From an uncultured Prevotellaceae bacterium (GTDB lineage: Bacteria > Bacteroidota > Bacteroidia > Bacteroidales > Bacteroidaceae): 59,572 nucleotides of DNA. Position 1 is the stretch's first letter, and each line of letters starts with the position of its first letter. Positions 23,716 through 31,750 of this stretch are shown piece after piece. The notes under the pieces are model-generated. The model did no database searches and was not told the DNA's origin. It worked only from the letters and a program-made list of their open reading frames with translations. The stretch covers positions 1-59,572 of the forward strand of contig ONCZ01000032.1 of the NCBI GenBank assembly GCA_900316445.1, given 5' to 3'. Both the position numbers and the translations under genes were made by a program.

Positions 23716-25671
23716 CTACATTTCCAGGATTAGGCTCTGGCGAGGCTTGAGTTCCAAGTCTTTTGAGAGGTCGTAGAAGCGGCCGGTGAGGATATCCTTG
23801 GCCTTGGCGGTATTGCCGATGACCTCTGCATAGCGCTCCACTTCCATCGTGGCAGGCTTCGATGTGCCGTTGAGAATGGTGAGTGCCGTCTTGCCCTTGT
23901 ACTGACGGGCGATGACATAGACACCCTTGTAGGGAATAAACTGCGTCTGCGAACCCTTGGTAATCACATCGTTGTTCTGACGCCAGTGCAGCAGACGGCT
24001 GGTCCACGCGAACATACTCTGTTCTGCCTTCGTGCGACCTTCCTTCGTGAAGGCATTATGCTCGTCGCCTGGGAATCCGCCAGGGAAGTCCTTGCGCACG
24101 TTGCCGTCCGTTACCTCCTTCGTACCGTTCATCAGTACCTCCGTACCATAATAGAGCTGTGGGATGCGGTTCACCGTCAGCAGCAGGGCCAATGCCTGTT
24201 TCAGGGCGAGCGTGTCCTTGCCGTTGCCTAAGAATCGGTCTGTGTCGTGATTCTCGATGAAGGCCATCACACTCGATGGATTCGGATAGAGATAGTCATA
24301 GACGAACGAATTATAGAGGCGGTTCAGACCGTTCCACCAAGCATCTGTCTCTTCGTGCTTGGCCTGATTCAGCTTGTCGAAGAACGAGAAGTCCATCACG
24401 GTCTTCAGGAAAGAGTTGTGGCTTGTGAGCTTGGAACCCTTCTGCCAGGCAGCTGTATAGGCAGGCTCCGTCACCCAAGTCTCGCCAACGGTGTTGAAGT
24501 TGGGGTACTCCTCATCGAGTTCCTTCATCCACTGTGCCATTGCATCGGCGTATGCGTATGGATAGGTGTCCATACGGATGCCGTCGATACCCACAGTCTC
24601 AATCCACCACATACTGTTCTGGATGAGGTAGCGCATCAGGTGCGGGTTGTGCTGGTTCAGGTCAGGCATCGAGGGTACGAACCATCCTTCGACGGTCTCC
24701 TTCATATCCACCTTCGAGGCATAGGGATCCACTACGGGCGTGAGCTTGTACGATGTCTGCAGATAGGCACTCTTCGCGGGCTCTGAACCGTCGGCATTGG
24801 CAGTAAAACCAGTCATCGGGTCGCGTCCGCTGTCTTTCTCCGTTAGCCAGTCTGGGGTATTCAGCCAGTCTTTCGTAGGCATGTCCTTCGTCCAGGGGTG
24901 CTCATAGCCGCTGTGGTTGAAGATCATATCCATCACCACCTTCAGCCCTTTCTGATGGGCTTCGTCGCAGAGGCGCTTGTAGTCCTCGTTGCTGCCAAAG
25001 CGGGGATCCACCTTATAATAATTCGTGGTGGCATAGCCGTGATAGGTCGAGAAGCCGTTCTCCTGATCCGGCGAGTCATTCTCCAGGACGGGCGTCAACC
25101 AGAGGGCCGTCACGCCGAGTTCCTTGAAGTAGTCCAGATGCTCGCGGATGCCGTTCAGATCGCCACCGTGACGCAGACTCGGCTTCGTGCGATCCTCCTT
25201 GTAATTGCGCATGCCTGCTACCTGTGCAGGATGGTTCGGTCCCTGTGCAAAACGGTCAGGCATCAGCATATAGAGTACGTCGGCATTGGAGAATCCCATG
25301 CGCTTGTCGCCGCTCATCTCGCGCTGTTTCAGTTGATACAACACCTTCTCTCCTTTACTCCTTCTCTCCTTCCCTCCTTTAAAAACAAGCGTCATCGTGC
25401 CAGGCTGGGCCTCGCGCACGTTCATATATATTAACAGGTAGTTCGGAGAGTCGAGGCGCACGAGGCTGTCGATCCTCACGCCAGGATAGTCCGTCGTCAC
25501 CTCAGCTACATCGCGGATGCCCTGCCCATAGACCATCAGCTGCACCTGAGGATTCTTCATCCCCACGTACCAGTCCGTAGGCTCAATCCGTTCCACTACT
25601 GTTTTTTTCGCTCCACTCATTGTCAATACGTTTGCCAGCACGAATGCGGCCATTAATAAAATCCTTTGCAT
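23716..25671 (-). CDS. Neopullulanase/cyclomaltodextrinase-type GH13 (SusA-like)
   Basis: The 651-residue secreted protein has a signal peptide (MQRILLMAAFVLANVLTMSG) and an N-terminal cyclomaltodextrinase Ig-like domain ('VERIEPTDWYVGMKNPQVQL'). The GH13 barrel contains 'VVMDMIFNHSG', the nucleophile region 'GIRMDTYPYA', the acid/base 'VGETWV' and the third aspartate in 'FIENHDTDR'. A small C-terminal beta domain ends in LEM. Homologs such as SusA degrade starch oligosaccharides or cyclodextrins in the periplasm. A run of Lys/Arg/Gly (VFKGGKERRSKGEK) around residue 105 is encoded by AGGGAGAGAAGG-type repeats. It has its own promoter with an upstream LacI-like operator. Confidence 0.9.
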   Translation of the reverse strand: MQRILLMAAFVLANVLTMSGAKKTVVERIEPTDWYVGMKNPQVQLMVYGQGIRDVAEVTTDYPGVRIDSLVRLDSPNYLLIYMNVREAQPGTMTLVFKGGKERRSKGEKVLYQLKQREMSGDKRMGFSNADVLYMLMPDRFAQGPNHPAQVAGMRNYKEDRTKPSLRHGGDLNGIREHLDYFKELGVTALWLTPVLENDSPDQENGFSTYHGYATTNYYKVDPRFGSNEDYKRLCDEAHQKGLKVVMDMIFNHSGYEHPWTKDMPTKDWLNTPDWLTEKDSGRDPMTGFTANADGSEPAKSAYLQTSYKLTPVVDPYASKVDMKETVEGWFVPSMPDLNQHNPHLMRYLIQNSMWWIETVGIDGIRMDTYPYAYADAMAQWMKELDEEYPNFNTVGETWVTEPAYTAAWQKGSKLTSHNSFLKTVMDFSFFDKLNQAKHEETDAWWNGLNRLYNSFVYDYLYPNPSSVMAFIENHDTDRFLGNGKDTLALKQALALLLTVNRIPQLYYGTEVLMNGTKEVTDGNVRKDFPGGFPGDEHNAFTKEGRTKAEQSMFAWTSRLLHWRQNNDVITKGSQTQFIPYKGVYVIARQYKGKTALTILNGTSKPATMEVERYAEVIGNTAKAKDILTGRFYDLSKDLELKPRQSLILEM

Positions 25672-25703
25672 AACTAGTCTTTAGTTTATTCTCTAACTGT
25701 TGG

Positions 25704-25711
25704 CAAAGTTA
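25704..25711 (-). promoter_or_regulatory. -7 box of the neopullulanase gene
   Basis: The complement reads TAACTTTG followed by C. This is the same sequence as the malQ -7 box. Confidence 0.65.
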
Positions 25712-25720
25712 CGAAAAATT

Positions 25721-25751
25721 ATCCATTGTCCATTATCCATTATCCATTATT
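25721..25751. repeat. 7-bp tandem repeat (ATCCATT) upstream of the neopullulanase
   Basis: Four units, ATCCATT, GTCCATT, ATCCATT, ATCCATT, lie between the -7 box and the operator-like sequence, so changes in copy number would alter their spacing. Confidence 0.85.
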
Positions 25752-25765
25752 TTCCCCTTTCCCCT

Positions 25766-25780
25766 GCAAAAACGATTGCA
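25766..25780. promoter_or_regulatory. LacI-family operator-like sequence upstream of the neopullulanase
   Basis: The core AAACGATTGCA is identical to that upstream of malQ. Its CG centre lies 62 bp from the -7 box, against 61 bp at malQ. Confidence 0.5.
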
Positions 25781-26017
25781 CAAGCCCCAGAATCTGACAC
25801 TGTCATTTCTTGCGTCCTTTTAGTAGCAAGCGGCATAGCCGAGCGGTCATAATTGTCATTTTCAGACAAATGCGAATAAAAATGTTTACGTTGGTTAATA
25901 TCGTCTGATATTGGTTAAAATGTGATAAATTCTCGCGGCTTTGTGCAGTCTTTTTGGCTTTCGGCTGTTATATAAATAGAGACGAAATGTTATTGGAGTA
26001 ACTTAAAAAACAGAGAT

Positions 26018-27343
26018 ATGATGAAAAAGATGTTGTTATCAATCGTTTTTGCAGCAATGACGTTACCAGCCAATGCCGCGGAAGATCAAAGGGAGTACGA
26101 GTCTTTGCTCTCGGAAAGCAAGGTGTGGACAATGAGCTATCACGGCGTTGTCAATCCTGAGGTGTATGGCGACATATATCACTTCACTGACACGAAGCTG
26201 GTGGGAGATACCGTTATCAACGACATCCACTTTATGCGGAAGTATCAACGCCAATGGAGTCTGGGGGAGGAGACACCTGCAGATTGGACTGCCACGAATG
26301 ATTATCTGGGGCAGGAAGGGGGAAAGATCTATCGGTATTCCGACAGGACTCAGAATGTGGTGCTGGATATGGATGTGTCTCTGAATGTTGGGGACAGGAT
26401 AGGTTTTGTCGATGAACTTGGCTATGAACTGCCATCGTTTTTTGTAGCAACGGCAGTCTCGGACACCATCTTGACTGGCGCAGATGATAACAAGCCACGA
26501 AGGTGCGTCGAAGTACAGTTGGATGCTCCTCAGGTTGCAGATATGTGGATAGAAGGCATTGGTTCCGTCACACTCGGAATCACCGGTATGGAGTGGCTTT
26601 TAGCGTCTGGCGCCATTCCCAAACTCTATAAATGTACTGATGGCGATGCCGTTATCTATCAGTCAACGCTGTCTCCAGGTTATTACCATCCTTTAGTCGT
26701 GCGAGGGGGAAAGAAATGGACCTATCGTCACGATACGTTCGAGAATGTGTACGACTATTATTACATCCTTGAGGGTGATACGGTGATAGCCGGAAAGAAT
26801 TGCCTGAAGATGTATTCAGAGAATAAAGGCAATCAGGGCGAGATTCGTTATGAAGGGGCACTCTACGAGGAAGACATGAAGGTGTATCTTTTCTATGAGG
26901 AGATAGATGTGCCAGAGGTCATGTATGACTTCAATTGTCAGGTTGGCGATACGTTGCATTTTCAAGGCCCCTCTTTGGTGATGCAAGCTATTGAGAGCGT
27001 AGAAATACTTGGAATGAGCCGTAAACGCTATGATTTCCAAGCACAGATAGAAACAGACGAATCGAATGAGATATTTGTCCTTGGAAATGAATCTTGGCTT
27101 GAAGGCATAGGGTCTATGAAAGATTTCTTTAATATGTTACCATTGTATGGAAATTATAATAGCCTTGTGGCCTGTGAAGTGAATGGCGTCACGATCTATC
27201 AGTCTCCTACGGCCATTCAGAGTGTGAGGTCATACAAGCCGAAAGCCGATGGAGCCATCTATGATCTGCAGGGCCGCCGCCTCTCGTCACCACCACGCAA
27301 GGGTATCTATATCCAGAATGGCAAGAAAATGATTGCAAGATAG
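26018..27343 (+). CDS. Secreted protein with two repeated domains and a short C-terminal sorting-like motif
   Basis: The 441-residue protein has a signal peptide (MKKMLLSIVFAAMTLPANAA). Two similar halves follow, each with a 'W..YH' start, 'GDTVI.' and a later 'WIEGIGS' or 'WLEGIGSM' motif. I recognise this layout from uncharacterised Bacteroidales surface proteins but know no function. The last 35 residues (AIYDLQGRRLSSPPRKGIYI, then NGKKMIAR) match the short C-terminal motif of Prevotella surface proteins, which resembles type A T9SS sorting domains. Export by the T9SS at 5-11 kb is an inference. Confidence 0.7.
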   Translation: MMKKMLLSIVFAAMTLPANAAEDQREYESLLSESKVWTMSYHGVVNPEVYGDIYHFTDTKLVGDTVINDIHFMRKYQRQWSLGEETPADWTATNDYLGQEGGKIYRYSDRTQNVVLDMDVSLNVGDRIGFVDELGYELPSFFVATAVSDTILTGADDNKPRRCVEVQLDAPQVADMWIEGIGSVTLGITGMEWLLASGAIPKLYKCTDGDAVIYQSTLSPGYYHPLVVRGGKKWTYRHDTFENVYDYYYILEGDTVIAGKNCLKMYSENKGNQGEIRYEGALYEEDMKVYLFYEEIDVPEVMYDFNCQVGDTLHFQGPSLVMQAIESVEILGMSRKRYDFQAQIETDESNEIFVLGNESWLEGIGSMKDFFNMLPLYGNYNSLVACEVNGVTIYQSPTAIQSVRSYKPKADGAIYDLQGRRLSSPPRKGIYIQNGKKMIAR

Positions 27344-27402
27344 TTGTAACATAGGGACGACTCTTCTGTTATTATGGTGTGACAGAAGAACCGCCGCATT
27401 GG

Positions 27403-27846
27403 TTAGATAAGGATGATGGAAGACAGGCGTTGGCCGAGGTCGTGAAGGGCTTCTTGCAGCTGGCGGGCTTCAGCCTCGGAGAAGCGAGCTTCCTTGCCGT
27501 TTACCTTATTACCGTTCAGGCGCTGATAAAGCCAGGTCTTGGTCTTTCCAAAGTAGTTCTTTGCGACATAGCTCATCGAGATGGCCTCTGGTACAATGCC
27601 AAGCTTCTCCCTGATACGGCGTGCGTCAAGCTCTTCGTTGTTGGCCTTCACGCCGTCAATGACTGCACGCACGCTTTCAAACTGACGGGCAGTTTCTGTT
27701 GTTTTCTCCTCATCAGAGAGACTGTCGAACCTTCGTTTGGACTCCTCAATGATTGCCTGGCGCTCTTCTGCCGATGTCGCTTTGTAGTAACGCTCAAACT
27801 CCTCTTTCATCCGAGGGTCTGAGATCAAATCAATCACTTGTTTCAT
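27403..27846 (-). CDS. DUF5053-type protein
   Basis: The 147-residue, largely helical protein begins MKQVIDLISDPRMKEEFERY. Its C-terminal half 'ISMSYVAKNYFGKTKTWLYQRLNGNKVNGK' is the part I associate with DUF5053. It looks like a helix-turn-helix-type segment ('MSYVAKNYFGKTKTWLYQRL'), so DNA binding is possible. The function is unknown. The gene overlaps the upstream 57-codon gene by ATGA, and both are probably transcribed from two tandem promoters. Convergent with the secreted protein gene, with an ACAGAAGA hairpin in the 59-bp gap. Confidence 0.7.
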   Translation of the reverse strand: MKQVIDLISDPRMKEEFERYYKATSAEERQAIIEESKRRFDSLSDEEKTTETARQFESVRAVIDGVKANNEELDARRIREKLGIVPEAISMSYVAKNYFGKTKTWLYQRLNGNKVNGKEARFSEAEARQLQEALHDLGQRLSSIILI

Positions 27847-28016
27847 AACTGCTCATCATTTAAATCATTAAACCTTCTTTTTGCTTCACTCATGCCAATG
27901 AGGATTTCCTCAATGACTGCATCCCTTTCAGGACCATCCGGCATTTTCTGCCAAACATACTCAGCAAACCGCTTGAGTTGTTCATACTGTTCTTTTGCAA
28001 ATTCCTTGTCTGTCAT
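27843..28016 (-). CDS. 57-residue helical protein, partner of the DUF5053 gene
   Basis: A short gene, MTDKEFAKEQYEQLKRFAEY at the start and FNDLNDEQL at the end, reads from a consensus promoter and overlaps the following gene by four bases (ATGA). That overlap and the promoter make it real despite its length. 'ERDAVIEEILIGMSEAKRRF' resembles the N-terminal part of the DUF5053 protein ('ERQAIIEESKRRFDSLSDEE'), so the two may share ancestry or form a hetero-complex. No function is known. Confidence 0.75.
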   Translation of the reverse strand: MTDKEFAKEQYEQLKRFAEYVWQKMPDGPERDAVIEEILIGMSEAKRRFNDLNDEQL

Positions 28017-28052
28017 AGCTTAAAGCTTTAAGATTAGACTTCATTTGCGCTG

Positions 28053-28084
28053 CAAAGATAATAATCTTTTAGTAATTATGCAAA
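28053..28084 (-). promoter_or_regulatory. Proximal promoter of the 57-residue/DUF5053 operon
   Basis: On the minus strand TTTG (28084-28081) and TATCTTTG (28060-28053) are spaced by 20 nt, followed by C. This is a full consensus Bacteroidota promoter. Confidence 0.7.
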
Positions 28085-28137
28085 TAATCTAAAGAAAATT
28101 TACCGAGCAAGCGCGATTTTCATATTATTATCGCATG

Positions 28138-28169
28138 CAAAGGTAGTAAAAATACAGCAAATCACCAAA
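28138..28169 (-). promoter_or_regulatory. Distal promoter of the 57-residue/DUF5053 operon
   Basis: On the minus strand TTTG (28169-28166) and TACCTTTG (28145-28138) are spaced by 20 nt. It lies about 85 bp upstream of the proximal promoter and in the same direction. Confidence 0.6.
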
Positions 28170-28496
28170 TCTTGGAGGCTTTTTTAATAGAATAATTGCC
28201 TGATGTATGATTTCTGTCACCAATTCTAAGCAATCAATAAAATGATTTGATATTGAAATTATTTTACTGTTTTGGTTGGTGCTTGGAAAACTGGGAGTTT
28301 AGACGGACTAAAGTGGGAGTTTCGTTAGGGGAAAGTCAGAGTTTGGGCTGGGGAAAGTCGTGGTTTCGGCAGTCTAAAATTGTTGTGTTGTAAATAGTTG
28401 GTTATCAAGGGGATGGGAAATCGGCGGCGTTAATCATTGTATTGTGAAATATGCTTACAAATGAGTATGCGGGTTTATCGTGCTCAGACCAAAAGA

Positions 28497-28676
28497 TGAC
28501 AATTATGACAAATGACAGTGTCATATTTTGGGGATGAGGATGGATGAAGAAAAAAAGTATAAATTATATCACTATATATATAAATATATATATTAATATA
28601 TATAGTGATTTTTTAGGGATTTATTAGCGAAAGTGCGGGCGCAGAAAATGACAGCTGTCATTTGTCATAATTGTCA
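28497..28676. repeat. 180-bp inverted repeat with TGACA...TGTCA arms
   Basis: The right arm is the reverse complement of the left except for one inserted base (27 of 28). The arms enclose a palindrome ATCACTATA...TATAGTGAT (28568-28609) followed by six T residues. It has MITE or REP-like architecture and no ORF. Confidence 0.75.
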
Positions 28677-28691
28677 TTTTTTTCTGCGCCC
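28637..28691 (-). terminator. Hairpin downstream of the two-domain esterase gene
   Basis: Perfect 12-bp arms GGGCGCAGAAAA and TTTTCTGCGCCC enclose the right arm of the larger inverted repeat. It begins 18 bp after the esterase stop on the minus strand and may end that transcript. No clean U-tract is present. Confidence 0.4.
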
Positions 28692-28709
28692 ACCTTATTT
28701 CACCTTATT

Positions 28710-30197
28710 TTATTGCGCTTTCAGGGCTGTGGCGATGATGTCGGCCATCTTGGCGGCACCTTTGTCGTTGGGATGGATGCCGTCGTCGACCATCTTGTCG
28801 CCATCGTTAGCGTAGAGCGTATGCAGATCGATGACCTTCAGGCCGTACTTCGCTGCAACCTCCTGCTGGATAGGGATGACGCCGTTGACGATGACCGAGT
28901 CGTTGATGTTCCACGTCGGCTTAAAGGCCGGGATGGGCGTGCAGAGGTAGATCTGAGGTCTGGCGGGGGCGTTCTTGCCTGCCTTGGCGGCTTTTGCTTT
29001 TGCCTTGGCCATCGCCTTCTGAACCTTCTTGGCGGGCATGTCGGCATACTGCTTCAGGTCGGGGCGGAGCGTGAAGATCATCTGCTCCAGATCCTGCTTG
29101 AACTCAGAGCCATATTGCCAGTTCTCAGGCTTGGAATCGTTCGTGCCGAGCTTGATGATTACCACGTCGGGCTTGAAATCAAGCGCATCGCGCCAGGCAG
29201 GTTCGTTCATATAGGGATAGTCGCCCCTGTTGAGCATCGTGCGTGAGCTCACACCGAAGTTCCTCACCCAATAGTCTGCACCCAGCTTCTTCTGCAACTG
29301 AGCCGGATAGCCGTAGGCAGAAGCCATATCGATGCCGTAGCCGTCAGTGATGCTGTTGCCGAGGCAAGCCACGCGGATGGCGCCCTGCTTTGGAGCCTGA
29401 CGGGCATCGAGCCAGTTGCCTAAGTCCGTCAGCAGTTGGTCGTGGTACTTGAACCAGGGGCCGAATCCGAAGCCGTGATCCCCCGTGGGATAGACATACA
29501 TGGCACATTCGTTGCCAGCCATTCGCATTGCCTTATAATACTCCAGCCCGTTGGTCACAAACGGCACCAGACGGTCGTCGCTGGCCGAGATGATCAGCGC
29601 CGGAGGCGTGATGTGCCGCTGCACGGCATTCATCGTCGAGAAGTCTCTCACGAGCGCCGGATCCTTCTGTCCCTCCTTGCCGAGGAAGTTGATGCACGAC
29701 CACTTGTGGCTGACGCGCTCATCCATCGAGATGACGGGATAGAACAGGATCGAGAAGTCTGGCCGTACGTCGAAGGCCGAGTGGGTGCTGATGACTGATG
29801 CCAGATGGCCGCCAGCCGAGAAGCCCATGATGCCTATGTCGCGAGGATTGATGCCCCAGACGTTAGCCGAGTCGCGAACGATACGGAAGCCCTGCTCCAC
29901 GTCGCTGATAGGTCTCGTACGGTCTCCGTTGGGCAAACGGTAGTTGACCACGAAATAAGCGATGCCACGCTGATTGAGCCACCCTGAGGCCTGTGTGCCC
30001 TCGTGGGTGTTCGACAGCATGGAGTATCCGCCTCCGGGAATGCCCACGATGGCTCGGCCACAGGGCTTTTCAGGGAGGAAACAAACCATTTTGGCCTGAC
30101 CGTCGGCAGTCAGGTCGAGCGTAAAAGTTCTCGCTGTCTGAGCGAGCATTGTGAGTGCCGAACAGACAGCGAGGATCATCAGTGTGTAGCGCTTCAT
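28710..30197 (-). CDS. Two-domain esterase: alpha/beta hydrolase plus SGNH hydrolase
   Basis: The 495-residue secreted protein has a signal peptide ending 'TMLAQT'. Residues about 30-265 form an acetyl-esterase-like alpha/beta hydrolase ('AIVGIPGGGYSM', 'GIMGFSAGGHLASV', 'SASDDRLVPF', 'GDHGFGFG'). Residues about 275-495 form an SGNH/GDSL domain ('VACLGNSITDGYG', 'NFGVSSRTML', 'IIKLGTNDSK', 'DGIHPNDKGA'). Both catalytic sets are intact. Similar fusions are carbohydrate acetyl-esterases acting on xylan or other acetylated glycans. A lysine/alanine run (KAMAKAKAKAAKAG) is inserted in the SGNH part. It lies 23 bp after the isomerase-like gene. Confidence 0.82.
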   Translation of the reverse strand: MKRYTLMILAVCSALTMLAQTARTFTLDLTADGQAKMVCFLPEKPCGRAIVGIPGGGYSMLSNTHEGTQASGWLNQRGIAYFVVNYRLPNGDRTRPISDVEQGFRIVRDSANVWGINPRDIGIMGFSAGGHLASVISTHSAFDVRPDFSILFYPVISMDERVSHKWSCINFLGKEGQKDPALVRDFSTMNAVQRHITPPALIISASDDRLVPFVTNGLEYYKAMRMAGNECAMYVYPTGDHGFGFGPWFKYHDQLLTDLGNWLDARQAPKQGAIRVACLGNSITDGYGIDMASAYGYPAQLQKKLGADYWVRNFGVSSRTMLNRGDYPYMNEPAWRDALDFKPDVVIIKLGTNDSKPENWQYGSEFKQDLEQMIFTLRPDLKQYADMPAKKVQKAMAKAKAKAAKAGKNAPARPQIYLCTPIPAFKPTWNINDSVIVNGVIPIQQEVAAKYGLKVIDLHTLYANDGDKMVDDGIHPNDKGAAKMADIIATALKAQ

Positions 30198-30220
30198 AAG
30201 AAACAGCTTTTACTGTCGGA

Positions 30221-31666
30221 TCATGCGAAAGGATTCTCCGTGGGATAGAAGTTGCCCTTCGGGAAGTTGTAGTCGATCTCGTCCACGGGGATGCCCATGT
30301 ACTTCAGCACCTCCCAGAGATACTTGCCCTGGTGGCCGAACATCACGGCGCAGTGGTGCGGATAGTGCTTCTCGATGAGGACGTGACGATAGAAGCGGCT
30401 CATGTTCTTGATACCGAAGATACCGATAGAACCGAACGAGCGGGTTGCCACAGGAATCACCTCACCCTGAGCGATGTAAGCGCGGAGCTTGGTGTCGGCT
30501 GTTGACTGCAGACGATAGACAGTAGCCAGACCAGGCTGGATGTCACCCTCAAGGGTACCGTTGGTCACCTCTACAGGCAGAGCGCGGGCCATAATGCGCT
30601 GGAAGCACATCTGGCAGTTGCAGACCTTAGAAGAAGCGGTGTTACCGCAGTGGAAGCCCATGAAGATTTCTTGCCCTTGATGCTCTCCTCGTACATGTCG
30701 GTAGGAACGGTGTTGTTGATGTCGAGCAGGGTAACGGCGTCCTGAGAAATGCAGGTTCCGATGTACTCAGACAGAGCACCGTAGATGTCAACCTCGCAAG
30801 CCACGGGAATACCACGACCAGTCAGACGGCTGTTCACATAGCAGGGAACGAAGCCGAACATGGTCTGGAATGCAGGCCAGCACTTGTTGGCCATAGCGAC
30901 GAACTGGCGTGAGCCCTTGTGACCCTCGATCCAGTCTGTCAGCGTCAGCTCATACTGAGCCAGCTTCGGCAGAACGGAAGGAATCTTGTTACCAGTGCCC
31001 AGCTCAGCAGCCATATCCTTCACCACATCGTCGATGCGAGGATCGCCCTGGTGCTTCTGGAAGGCCTCCAACAGGTCGAGCTCTGAATTCTCCTCAATCT
31101 CAACGTCGAGGTCATACAGGGCACGGATAGGAGCGTTACAAGCCAGGAAGTTGTTGGGACGGGGACCGAAGCTGATAATCTTCAGGTTCTGCAGACCCAC
31201 GATAGCACGTGCGATGGGCAGGAACTCGTGGATCATCTCAGCGCACTGGGCAGCGTCGCCTACGGGCTCCTCAGGAATGTAAGCGCGGGTCTTGCGCAGG
31301 CTCAGAGCCTGGCTGGCGTTCAGCATACCGCAGTAAGCGTCGCCACGACCGTCAATCAGGTCCTTCTGAGTCTCCTCAGCAGCAGCGCAGAACATCGTTG
31401 GGCCCTGGAACCAGTCAGCAATCATGGTCTCTGAGATCTCAGGACCGAAGTTGCCGAGGTAAACGCAGAGGGCGTTACAGCCGGCCTTCTGGACATCAGA
31501 TCTCACTCTCAACGATGCAGATGGGGCACTCGTAGATGCCTTCCTTGCCAAACTTCTTTTCATACTCAGCGATAACAGCCTTACGACGGTTAACAGCCAA
31601 TGACTCGGGGAAACAGTCGCGAGAAACGGCGACGATTCCAATCTTAATTACAGGTACGTTTTGCAT
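30221..31666 (-). pseudogene. L-fucose/L-arabinose isomerase-family gene with two frameshifts
   Basis: The gene should encode about 481 residues starting MQNVPVIKIGIVAVSRDC and ending YPTENPFA, similar to the fucose isomerase-related family. One extra base near 31499 changes 'VESEI-DVQKAGCNAL' into a stop (GAGATCTGA). One missing base in an A-run near 30670 breaks 'IKGKK-IFMGFHCGN'. The two indels cancel, so the total length is still divisible by three and all parts of the protein remain conserved. It is therefore either a very recent pseudogene or a gene with two sequencing or assembly errors. Its own -7 box (TATCTTTG) is at 31710-31717. The product would isomerise an aldose. Confidence 0.75.
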
Positions 31667-31709
31667 AATTGTGTATTTGTTAGAAAGTAATGCTTAATTG
31701 ATGCGGTTG

Positions 31710-31717
31710 CAAAGATA
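31710..31717 (-). promoter_or_regulatory. -7 box of the isomerase-like gene
   Basis: The complement reads TATCTTTG followed by C, giving a leader of about 37 nt. It separates this gene from the upstream starch operon. Confidence 0.6.
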
Positions 31718-31750
31718 AGCAATTTTCTTCAAACGACCATAAATTAAATG

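Larger units (their letters stand above)
25672..26017. other. Intergenic region between the neopullulanase and a secreted protein gene
   Basis: It holds the neopullulanase promoter, the 7-bp repeat and the operator-like sequence. The words TGACACTGTCATTT (25795-25808) and GTCATAATTGTCATTTT (25846-25862) are halves of the inverted repeat found at 28.5 kb. No TAnnTTTG box is evident for the plus-strand gene. TTTTTGG and TATATAAA between 25950 and 25980 are the nearest candidates. Confidence 0.6.
28017..28709. other. Repeat-rich non-coding region
   Basis: Besides the two promoters, this 693-bp stretch holds a GAGTTTC/GAAAGTC repeat (28317-28337, matching 40132-40152), a 27-nt inverted repeat pair (28497-28523 and 28649-28676), an AT palindrome between them, and a GGGCGCAGAAAA hairpin at the end. 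I see no credible ORF. Confidence 0.7.
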
